A stretch of DNA of 64,000 bases from NCBI RefSeq assembly GCF_029223885.1, contig NZ_CP119409.1, positions 2,630,001 through 2,694,000 of the forward strand. Reading direction: 5' to 3'. The notes under the pieces are model-generated. The model had not been told where the DNA came from. It was given only the letters and a program-made list of their open reading frames with translations, and made no database searches. The position numbers and the translations under genes were made by a program. The first letter of the stretch is position 1; every line of letters begins with the position of its first letter. Below, piece after piece: positions 22,791-31,557 of this stretch. This DNA is from Pararhizobium gei. GTDB lineage: Bacteria > Pseudomonadota > Alphaproteobacteria > Rhizobiales > Rhizobiaceae.

Positions 22791-24407
22791 TTACAGCACC
22801 TCATAGGCAAAACGGCTGAAGTCGGCCACCTGTTTGCGGCCTGTTATGTCGAAGGCAAAGACGCCTGCAAAGGCCCCCGTGAAGGACCCGTGTTCGCCAC
22901 GTCCGCCCTCGTCCGAGACGACGCCGGCGTCAAGCACCGGACCGATCGGATTCCAGCTCTCCTCGGCTTCCGCGCGCCAGAAGAACTGCAGGTCGTTGTC
23001 GCGGATCTCCATGGCCAGATCAATGCAACCGGACGGAACAGCAATCCCGCTGCCCGCCGGAAAGATGATGCGACCATTCGGAAAATCGCCCGGGCAGGAA
23101 AAGACGGTCACGACGCGGCCAAGCGTTTCATGAAAGGAAACGACCAGCGCGTGAAACTTCTGGCGGTTGTAGTAATGCGTCAATCCGGCAGCCTGCTGGT
23201 AGGTGTCGGGCTCGAATTCGATCGCGGTTTCCGCGCGAAAGGCGTGATGTTCCTGACGGCGGGCGACCAGCGCCTGCTCGAACCAGCTGCCGATACTTTC
23301 GCGGCCGAACAGGCGAAGACGACCCGGCTTCTCCGTCAGGGAGAAAATGCGTTCCGGCACCGGCGTGCGCAGCCACTGAAATTCGGCAGGCAGATCCGGC
23401 CTGTCGAACGTCGTCTCGATTCTCGCAGGCTTCTCCACCACGGCAGCCTCACCGGGCGTCGGAACCTCGAGCGCCGGCACGACGCCGCCCTGTTCGAGAT
23501 AGAGCCAGCCATCATCGCCCCAGACGCATTTCTGCAGGGCGGTTTCGCGGCCGAGCGTGCAACGGCGGTGCGGCGGCAGCGGCCTGCCCGTCAAGTGCGT
23601 ATGGTAGGCCTGTCCGTCCGGCGTCTCGACATATTGTCCGTGCCCTGCCTTCTGCAGCACGGCGTCCGGTGCATCCTTCGATGTGATCAGATGGGTCTGC
23701 GGGTGCATGTCATAGGGGCCTTCGATGGAACGTGACCGTGCCATCGTGACGGCATGATTGTAACCCGTGCCGCCCTCGGCGGTGGTCAGGTAGTACCAGC
23801 CGTCGCGTTTGAACAGATGCGGCCCTTCGACCAGACCGAGCGAACTGCCAGGGAAAATATTGCGGATCGGCCCGACCAACTGCCGGGTCGCCGCATCCCA
23901 TTCCTGCAGCAGAATGCCATCAAAAGCTGGCGATTTCGGCGACCCACCATAGCTTTCCGTGCGGTGATTCCACTGCATGTTGGCGAACCATTTGCGGCCG
24001 TCATCGTCGTGAAAGAGCGAGGGATCGAAGCCCGAGGAATTGACGTAGATCGGATCGGACCATGCGCCCTCAATCGTCGGCGAGGTCACGATATAGTTGT
24101 GAGCATCCTTGAAGTTGCCGTCCAGCCGCTTGACGTCGGTATAGACCAGCCAGAACAGGCCGTCGGCGTAAGAAAGGCAAGGCGCCCAGACACCGCAGCT
24201 GTCGGGATTACCGCGCATGTCGAGCTGGCTTGCCCGCTCCAGCGGCCGACGGACCAGACTCCAGTTCACAAGATCCCGCGAATGATGAATCTGCACGCCA
24301 GGATACCATTCGAAGGTGGAGGTAGCGATATAATAATCGCCACCGACACGGCAGATCGAAGGATCCGGATTGAAGCCCGGCAGGATGGGATTGCGAATCG
24401 TCGTCAT
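22791..24407 (-). CDS. Glycoside hydrolase family 43 beta-xylosidase
   Basis: Cleaves xylose from xylo-oligosaccharides. The frame is open to 24677, but the ATG at 24407 begins the family's usual N-terminus MTTIRNPILPGFNPDPSICR and gives 538 aa, the standard size. The three catalytic acids fit the family: Asp in NPDPS (base), Asp in SSGFDPSLFHDD (pKa modulator) and Glu in LVEGPHLF (acid). The C-terminal 180 residues form the beta-sandwich domain of GH43 subfamily 11 xylosidases. No signal peptide, so cytoplasmic. Divergent from the TRAP permease genes. Confidence 0.9.
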   Translation of the reverse strand: MTTIRNPILPGFNPDPSICRVGGDYYIATSTFEWYPGVQIHHSRDLVNWSLVRRPLERASQLDMRGNPDSCGVWAPCLSYADGLFWLVYTDVKRLDGNFKDAHNYIVTSPTIEGAWSDPIYVNSSGFDPSLFHDDDGRKWFANMQWNHRTESYGGSPKSPAFDGILLQEWDAATRQLVGPIRNIFPGSSLGLVEGPHLFKRDGWYYLTTAEGGTGYNHAVTMARSRSIEGPYDMHPQTHLITSKDAPDAVLQKAGHGQYVETPDGQAYHTHLTGRPLPPHRRCTLGRETALQKCVWGDDGWLYLEQGGVVPALEVPTPGEAAVVEKPARIETTFDRPDLPAEFQWLRTPVPERIFSLTEKPGRLRLFGRESIGSWFEQALVARRQEHHAFRAETAIEFEPDTYQQAAGLTHYYNRQKFHALVVSFHETLGRVVTVFSCPGDFPNGRIIFPAGSGIAVPSGCIDLAMEIRDNDLQFFWRAEAEESWNPIGPVLDAGVVSDEGGRGEHGSFTGAFAGVFAFDITGRKQVADFSRFAYEVL

Positions 24408-24670
24408 CGTGTGAATCCACCTTGTTACGCGCAGGAATCGAATCGTGCCGCTGGCAGTTTTGCCCGGCGCAACGCAGCTGCGCAACCTTCGCCTCGTCCG
24501 TTTCTGCCCAAGACTTGAGCATATTCGCAAAGCCAATATTCGACTTTCGGACGACGCTTGGCGGCGAACCGGGAAAATCACGATCCAGACTTGAATCACC
24601 ACTTGAAATCGGCAGTGTGAACGTGCTTGGCAAAAAACACGAAGAACCAGCCATTGCGGGGAGGAACCGA

Positions 24671-25261
24671 ATGACATCGTTACTCGGCATAAGCCGACTG
24701 ATTGACACCATCACCGAAGCCATCGGCAAGTCCGTTTCCTGGCTGATCCTGATCGCCGTTCTGGTCAGCGCCGGAAATGCCGTCATTCGAAAGACATTCA
24801 ACATGTCTTCGAATGCCTGGCTCGAAGCGCAATGGTACCTTTTCGGCGGGGCCTTCATGCTCGCTGCCGCCTATACTTTGCGTCAGAATGAACATATCCG
24901 CATCGACGTCGTCTACGGCGCGTTCTCGCGGCGGGTGCAACACTGGATCGACCTGCTCGGACACTGCCTGTTCCTGATGCCCTTCGTGGCGCTGATGATC
25001 TACTATCTCGTTCCCTATGTGCTCATGTCCTATCGCAATGGCGAGGTTTCCTCGAGCGCCGGAGGGCTGATCATCTGGCCGGCCAAGGGCATCCTGCTCG
25101 CCGGCTTCCTGCTTCTCGCGCTGCAGGGCGTCTCGGAAATCATCAAGAAGATTGCCATCATGCGCGGCGACATGGAGGATCCGACGCCCTATGTGCCGAC
25201 CCATGCCCCCCTCGACATGGATACGGTTACGGATGCGACCGTAGGGGAGAAGCGCACATGA
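24671..25261 (+). CDS. TRAP transporter small permease (DctQ/TakQ-type)
   Basis: Small membrane subunit of a tripartite (TRAP) uptake system. ATG at 24671 follows GGGGAGG; upstream frame is rejected. 196 aa with four hydrophobic segments (about 12-35, 48-68, 90-110 and 135-155). Its typical DctQ features include a long acidic hydrophilic loop (RIDVVYGAFSRRVQHW) and a final charged tail. It overlaps the large permease by ATGA. A TakP-like binding protein lies 1.9 kb downstream in opposite orientation. Confidence 0.88.
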   Translation: MTSLLGISRLIDTITEAIGKSVSWLILIAVLVSAGNAVIRKTFNMSSNAWLEAQWYLFGGAFMLAAAYTLRQNEHIRIDVVYGAFSRRVQHWIDLLGHCLFLMPFVALMIYYLVPYVLMSYRNGEVSSSAGGLIIWPAKGILLAGFLLLALQGVSEIIKKIAIMRGDMEDPTPYVPTHAPLDMDTVTDATVGEKRT

Positions 25262-27048
25262 TCGAATTCATTGCCCAGAACATGGCGCCGATCATGTTCA
25301 TTTCGCTTATCGTCTTTCTGCTAATCGGTTACCCCGTGGCGTTCGCGCTGGCGGCCAATGGCCTGGTGTTTTTCATCATCGGAGTCGAGCTTGCCCCCTT
25401 TTCCGACTCAATCAACCTGTCCTGGCCGCTGCTGAATGCGCTTCCGGAACGTTTTTGGGGAGTGATGTCGAACGATACGCTGCTCGCCATCCCCTTCTTC
25501 ACCTTCATGGGCATCGTGCTGGAACGCTCTGGCATGGCGGAAGACCTGCTCGACACGATCGGGCAATTGTTCGGTCCGATCCGCGGAGGCCTTGCCTATG
25601 CCGTCATCTTCGTCGGCGCGCTGCTTGCAGCAACCACCGGCGTGGTGGCTGCCTCGGTCATCGCCATGGGCCTGATCTCGCTGCCGATCATGCTGCGCTA
25701 CGGCTATGATCGCCGCGTCGCATCGGGCGTCATCGCCGCCTCCGGCACGCTCGCCCAGATCATCCCGCCATCGCTGGTGCTGATCGTTCTTGCCGACCAG
25801 CTCGGCCGCTCCGTTGGCGACATGTATGCAGGCGCGCTGATTCCGGGCATGATCCTGACCGGGCTTTACATGGGCTATATCCTGCTCATGAGCTTCATCC
25901 GGCGTGATTCCATGCCGGCCCTGCCGCTTGAGGCGCGCACGCTCGGACATGGTGTCACGTCCCTGTTTGTCGCGCTGCTGGTTGCCGCAGGCATTGCGTA
26001 TGCTGCCCATGTTTACTTCTCACCGACCCAGGGCGACAACGCCGACATTCTTGGTGCTACAGTGGGCATCGCCGTCATTTACATCGTCGCGATCATCGAT
26101 CGTGCAACCAAGACCAACATGATGTCGCGGCTGGCCCAGCAGGTCATCATCGTCCTCATTCCGCCGCTGGCGCTGATCTTCCTCGTTCTCGGCACGATCT
26201 TCCTCGGCATCGCCACGCCGACCGAAGGCGGCGCCATGGGCGCTGTCGGCGCGCTTGTCATGGCGGCGGCCAAGGGACGGCTCAGCATGGACGTCATCAA
26301 GCAGGCGCTGGCGTCCACCACGCGGCTGTCGTCCTTCGTGCTGTTCATCCTGATCGGCGCGCGCGTCTTCTCGTTAACCTTCTACGGCGTCAACGGCCAT
26401 ATCTGGGTCGAGCACCTGCTCACCTCCATGCCCGGCGGCGAGGTCGGCTTCCTGATCGCGGTCAACCTGCTCGTCTTCTTCCTGGCCTTCTTCCTCGATT
26501 TCTTCGAGCTTGCCTTCATCATCGTGCCACTGCTCGCGCCGGCGGCGAATGCGCTCGGCATCGACCTGATCTGGTTCGGGGTCCTGCTCGGCATCAACAT
26601 GCAGACGAGCTTCATGCATCCGCCCTTTGGTTTTGCGCTCTTTTACCTGCGTTCCGTTGCTGCCAAGGTGCCCTATCTCGACAAGGTGACGGGCAAGACC
26701 ATGCAGCCGGTGACGACAGGGCAGATCTATTGGGGTGCTGTACCCTTCGTCGGCATCCAGATCCTCATGGTGGCACTGACGATCATGTTCCCGCAGATGG
26801 TCATGCATTACAAGGGCGAAGGCACCGGCATCGATCCGAACACCATCAAGATCGAGGTGCCCGGTTTCGGCGCCGGCAATGGGACGCCGGGCCTTGGTTT
26901 GCCCGACAATGGCGGCGGTCTTGGCCTGCCCGGCGGATTGCAACTTCCGGCGGGAAATCCGCTCGACGCCAAGCCTGCGGACGGTGCAAACCAGCAGCCG
27001 GAAACCAAGCCGGCCAATGATCTGAACACACCGCCTTCGTTTAATTGA
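25258..27048 (+). CDS. TRAP transporter large permease (DctM/TakM-type)
   Basis: Main channel subunit of the TRAP transporter, with some 12 membrane segments over residues 1-510. The start overlaps the small subunit (ATGA). DctM motifs include MAEDLLDTIGQLFGPIRGG, LAATTGVVAASVIAMGLISL and PTEGGAMGAVGAL. At 596 aa it is longer than most: after about residue 515 comes a Gly/Pro/Leu-rich low-complexity tail of about 80 residues (GLGLPDNGGGLGLPGG near 550). Two terminators follow the gene. Together with the TakQ-like and TakP-like proteins it probably takes up organic acids. Confidence 0.88.
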   Translation: MIEFIAQNMAPIMFISLIVFLLIGYPVAFALAANGLVFFIIGVELAPFSDSINLSWPLLNALPERFWGVMSNDTLLAIPFFTFMGIVLERSGMAEDLLDTIGQLFGPIRGGLAYAVIFVGALLAATTGVVAASVIAMGLISLPIMLRYGYDRRVASGVIAASGTLAQIIPPSLVLIVLADQLGRSVGDMYAGALIPGMILTGLYMGYILLMSFIRRDSMPALPLEARTLGHGVTSLFVALLVAAGIAYAAHVYFSPTQGDNADILGATVGIAVIYIVAIIDRATKTNMMSRLAQQVIIVLIPPLALIFLVLGTIFLGIATPTEGGAMGAVGALVMAAAKGRLSMDVIKQALASTTRLSSFVLFILIGARVFSLTFYGVNGHIWVEHLLTSMPGGEVGFLIAVNLLVFFLAFFLDFFELAFIIVPLLAPAANALGIDLIWFGVLLGINMQTSFMHPPFGFALFYLRSVAAKVPYLDKVTGKTMQPVTTGQIYWGAVPFVGIQILMVALTIMFPQMVMHYKGEGTGIDPNTIKIEVPGFGAGNGTPGLGLPDNGGGLGLPGGLQLPAGNPLDAKPADGANQQPETKPANDLNTPPSFN

Positions 27049-27053
27049 AGCTC

Positions 27054-27134
27054 AGCGGCCGGCAAAACCGGCCGCTATTCTCTTCAAAGATAAACGCAAA
27101 AGCCCCGGAACATCACTGTTCCGAGGCTTTTTTT
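27054..27134 (+). terminator. Tandem terminators of the TRAP permease operon
   Basis: First hairpin: AGCGGCCGG (27054-27062) with CCGGCCGCT (27068-27076). Second: AGCCCCGGAACA (27101-27112) with TGTTCCGAGGCT (27117-27128), one mismatch, followed by seven Ts to 27134. The second is a strong rho-independent terminator on the plus strand; a partial T run on the other side may also help the convergent TakP-like gene. Confidence 0.85.
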
Positions 27135-27156
27135 GATCGGGCAGGTCAGGCAGCGC

Positions 27157-28332
<1,176 letters not shown>

Positions 28333-28448
28333 TTACACGCTGCCCTACTCATGTCCAGCAGGGCTTTTTCGCCCCGCCCACTACTTTTGTCTAAGACGGC
28401 AAAAAATATCGAAACCGCCTAAAACATAGGCAAATCAACGGCCTGCGC

Positions 28449-29480
28449 CTATTCGAGTTCGGCCGACGAGGTCCAGAGATTGATGTCGGCTTCCTTGGCG
28501 TAGAGATCGATCTCGGCCAGTTCCTGCGCCGTGAAGCTGTCGTTCTTCAGCGCATTGACGCAATCGACGATCTGGCTCGAACGGCTGGCGCCGATCAGTG
28601 CCGAGGTGATCCGGCCCTCGCGCAGAACCCAGGCTATGGCCATCTGGGCCAGCGTCTGACCACGCTCTTCGGCAATTTCGTTGAGCTTCCTGATGTTGTC
28701 GATGATGGAGGGGCGAATAAAGTCCTTCTTGAGGAAGTGATTCTGCGCCGCGCGGCTGTCGGCCGGGATGCCGCCCAGATATTTCGTCGTCAACATACCT
28801 TGCGCCAGCGGTGAAAAGACGATCGAGCCGACCCCGAGGTCGTCAAGCGCATCAACCAGACCGTCATCCTCAATCCAACGGTTCAGCATGGAATAGCTTG
28901 GCTGGTGGATCAGGAGCGGTGTGCCCAGTTCCTTCAGGATCGCAGCCGCCTCGCGTGTCCGTTGCGCATTGTAGGAGGAAATCCCGACATAGAGTGCCCT
29001 GCCCGACCGGACGATCTGGTCAAGCGCGCCGCACGTTTCCTCAAGCGGCGTGTTGGGATCGAAACGGTGGGAATAGAAGATGTCGACGTAGTCGAGACCC
29101 ATGCGCTTCAGGCTCTGGTCGCAGGACGCGATCATGTATTTGCGGCTGCCCCATTCGCCGTAAGGGCCGGGCCACATGTCATATCCGGCCTTGGAGGAGA
29201 TGATCAGTTCATCGCGAAAACCGGCGAAATCGGTGCGCATGATGTCGCCGAAGGCAGTTTCCGCTGAGCCGGCGGGCGGGCCGTAGTTGTTAGCCAGATC
29301 GAAATGGGTGATACCAAGATCGAACGCCGTGCGGCACATGTCCAGCTTGCGCTCATGCGGTGTGTCATGGCCGAAATTGTGCCAGAGGCCAAGCGAGACC
29401 GCCGGGAGCTTCAATCCGCTTTTGCCGCAGCGATTGTATTTCATGGTGTCGTAACGGGTCTCTGCCGGTTGCCAGCTCAT
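28449..29480 (-). CDS. gpr: Aldo/keto reductase, YghZ/L-glyceraldehyde-3-phosphate reductase type
   Basis: NADPH-dependent reductase. ATG at 29480 gives 343 aa; the open frame before is not needed. The start MSWQPAETRYDTMKYNRCGKSGL is typical of YghZ (Gpr). The catalytic tetrad is visible: Asp and Tyr in THFDLANNYGPPAGS, Lys in IISSKAGY, His in FYSHRFDP. The C-terminal cofactor end IGASRSSQ is intact. It is separated from the sugar operon by a terminator at 29537-29502. Probable role: detoxifying L-glyceraldehyde phosphates or reducing small aldehydes. Confidence 0.85.
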   Translation of the reverse strand: MSWQPAETRYDTMKYNRCGKSGLKLPAVSLGLWHNFGHDTPHERKLDMCRTAFDLGITHFDLANNYGPPAGSAETAFGDIMRTDFAGFRDELIISSKAGYDMWPGPYGEWGSRKYMIASCDQSLKRMGLDYVDIFYSHRFDPNTPLEETCGALDQIVRSGRALYVGISSYNAQRTREAAAILKELGTPLLIHQPSYSMLNRWIEDDGLVDALDDLGVGSIVFSPLAQGMLTTKYLGGIPADSRAAQNHFLKKDFIRPSIIDNIRKLNEIAEERGQTLAQMAIAWVLREGRITSALIGASRSSQIVDCVNALKNDSFTAQELAEIDLYAKEADINLWTSSAELE

Positions 29481-29501
29481 GTTTCGTCCTGCCTTGCCCT
29501 G

Positions 29502-29537
29502 AAAAATGCCAATCCCGAAGCAGCGCTTCGGGATTGG
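29502..29537 (-). terminator. Rho-independent terminator of the sugar operon
   Basis: CCAATCCCGAAG (29537-29526) pairs perfectly with CTTCGGGATTGG (29520-29509) on the minus strand with a five-base loop, followed by TTTTT (29506-29502). It ends the transcript running from 38513 or an internal promoter. Confidence 0.85.
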
Positions 29538-29603
29538 CGGATGTGCGATCGTTATATTTCCGCGGCGGCCCACGCAAGCGTATCGCGCCGCCTCTCCAGT
29601 CCA

Positions 29604-30752
29604 TCAGCGCAAGAGCGCTTTCGCCTCTTCGATGCCGAGCGCGGCCGGCTGTGTGCAGGTGGTTGTCAGTTCGACAAACTGGCCGGTTTCACCGGAGTGC
29701 AGGATCGACACCATCACATCGACGCCGTGCAACGCCCGCTCCAGCGAGCAACGTGCGTCGCGACCATCGAGGATGGCGAGCGCCATGTCGGCAAGGCCAG
29801 CCGTCCGGTAGTTGGCCATCGGCCCCTGCGGATGCTCCTGGTTGGCGACGGCAAAGGGATGATCCCACATTTCGACGGGCTCGATGATCTTGTCGCGGCC
29901 GCTTGCCAGCACCGTGCCGCCGAAGAAGTTCGGATCGGGCACAAAGAGAGAGCCGTCGGTGCCGTAGAGTTCCATATTGCCGTGCCGGTGCGACCAGACA
30001 TCCCAGCTTGCCGACAGCGTGATGGTGGCGCCGTTCTGGAATTCGAGCAATGCATGAATATTGGTCGGGGTTTCCACCGGAATGACCTCACCCTTGCGTG
30101 GCGCGCTGGTAATGGTCCGGGTTGTATTGGCCATGGAGGTCAGGGCGGCCACACGCTTGACCGGGCCGATCAGGTTGACGAGATTGGCGATATAATATGG
30201 CCCGAGATCAAGGATAGGCCCACCGCCCGGCAGGAAGAAGAAGTCGGGATTGGGGTGCCACATTTCCATTCCGGGGCTCATCACGTGGCAGGTGCCGGAT
30301 GTGACGCGGCCGATCCTGCCCTGGTCGATATAGTCGCGCGCCAGCTGATGCGCGCCGCCGAGAAACGTATCCGGCGCGCAGCCGACCTTGAGATTGTTGG
30401 CCGTGGCAATGCCGCGCAACTGCTCGCCCTGCGCCAGAGACAGAACCAGCGGCTTTTCCGAATAGACATGCTTGCCAGCGTCGAGGATCATCTTCGAGAC
30501 CGGGAAATGCGCCTCCGGAATCGTCAGGTTGACGACGATATCGATGGCCGGATTGGCGAGCAGTTCCTCGATCGTCTGTGCCTCGACGCCATATTCCGAG
30601 GCGCGGATTTCGGCGGCTGCCGGATTGATATCCGCGCAGGCAAGCACCTTGATGCCCTTGAAGAGCGGAGAGAGCTTGAAATAGGTGGTGGAGATGTTGC
30701 CGCATCCGATGATGCCGACCCCCAGCTCCCCGGCGATGTTGTCCTGTGTCAT
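29604..30752 (-). CDS. Gfo/Idh/MocA-family oxidoreductase
   Basis: An NAD(P)-dependent sugar or polyol dehydrogenase. 382 aa. The N-terminal Rossmann fold has GIIGCGNIS (residues about 12-20), and the SEKPL motif (Lys catalytic; near residue 97-101) follows. A later segment HPNPDFFFLPGGGPILDLG matches the family's beta-sheet domain. It lies in a tight operon with the isomerase, the beta-mannosidase and the sugar ABC transporter, so it likely acts on the imported sugar or its derivative. Substrate is not recognisable. Confidence 0.85.
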   Translation of the reverse strand: MTQDNIAGELGVGIIGCGNISTTYFKLSPLFKGIKVLACADINPAAAEIRASEYGVEAQTIEELLANPAIDIVVNLTIPEAHFPVSKMILDAGKHVYSEKPLVLSLAQGEQLRGIATANNLKVGCAPDTFLGGAHQLARDYIDQGRIGRVTSGTCHVMSPGMEMWHPNPDFFFLPGGGPILDLGPYYIANLVNLIGPVKRVAALTSMANTTRTITSAPRKGEVIPVETPTNIHALLEFQNGATITLSASWDVWSHRHGNMELYGTDGSLFVPDPNFFGGTVLASGRDKIIEPVEMWDHPFAVANQEHPQGPMANYRTAGLADMALAILDGRDARCSLERALHGVDVMVSILHSGETGQFVELTTTCTQPAALGIEEAKALLR

Positions 30753-30767
30753 GGCCTGATCTTTCTG

Positions 30768-31529
30768 TCAGTAGGTCTTGATCGACGCGATCGAGCGCTC
30801 GGCCGTCGCTTTGAAATCCTTGGGATTGTCGTGCTCGACGACATAGTATCTGGCGGGCGTTGCCGACAGCGCCGTGAAAAGCTTCGCCCAATCGACGGTG
30901 CCGTGACCGACATCCGCCCAGCCGTCCTGGTCCGTATTTTCTCCGGCTGCGGCGATGTCCTTGACATGAACCGCGGTAATGCGATTGCCGTATTTCTCGA
31001 TATAGCCAAAGGGATCGCCGCCGCCGTGGACGACCCAGGCGATGTCCGCTTCCCAGGAAAGATTGGGGCCCCCGGCAAAGATGTGATCCTGCGGAACCGA
31101 TCCATCCGGCAGAGCCGCAAATTCGAAATCATGGTTGTGCCAGCCGAAATCGATCCCTGCCTCGCGGAACGGCTTGCCGGCCGCTTCCAGTCGCTCGCCG
31201 AAAGCGTGCCAGCCGGCAGCATCGCCCGGACGCTGATCAGCTGCGATATGCGGGCAATAGATGGACTTGATGCCCAGCACATTGGCAATCTGCAGCGCGC
31301 GCACCGGATCGGCCTCCAGAAGGTCGATGCCGAAATGGGCAGAGGGCATGGTCAAGCCATTTGCTGCAAGATCGGAGCGAAGCGCCTCGATCGCCACGTC
31401 ATCAAGCGACGCATAGAGTGCACCATACCCTTCGACCTGCGTGTAGCCGGCGGCGGCCACCGTTTTGAGAACATCGGAAAGCGGCGGAAAATTGCGGGCA
31501 CTGTAGAGCTGGAAACTGATGTCTTTCAT
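30768..31529 (-). CDS. Sugar phosphate isomerase/epimerase (TIM-barrel)
   Basis: A xylose isomerase-like TIM-barrel protein of 253 aa, starting MKDISFQLYSARNFPPLSDVL with the expected SARNFPPL first helix. Metal-site residues follow the family: Glu near GYTQVEGYGALY, His in PSAHFGIDLLE, a His-rich segment WHNHDFEFA and Glu/His near YYVVEHDNPKDF. It lies 15 bases before the oxidoreductase stop-start junction, in the same operon. Role: isomerising a sugar or polyol in this pathway. The exact substrate is unknown. Confidence 0.82.
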   Translation of the reverse strand: MKDISFQLYSARNFPPLSDVLKTVAAAGYTQVEGYGALYASLDDVAIEALRSDLAANGLTMPSAHFGIDLLEADPVRALQIANVLGIKSIYCPHIAADQRPGDAAGWHAFGERLEAAGKPFREAGIDFGWHNHDFEFAALPDGSVPQDHIFAGGPNLSWEADIAWVVHGGGDPFGYIEKYGNRITAVHVKDIAAAGENTDQDGWADVGHGTVDWAKLFTALSATPARYYVVEHDNPKDFKATAERSIASIKTY

Positions 31530-31557
31530 CGGGATTCTCCTTGTAAGCTGGGATGGG

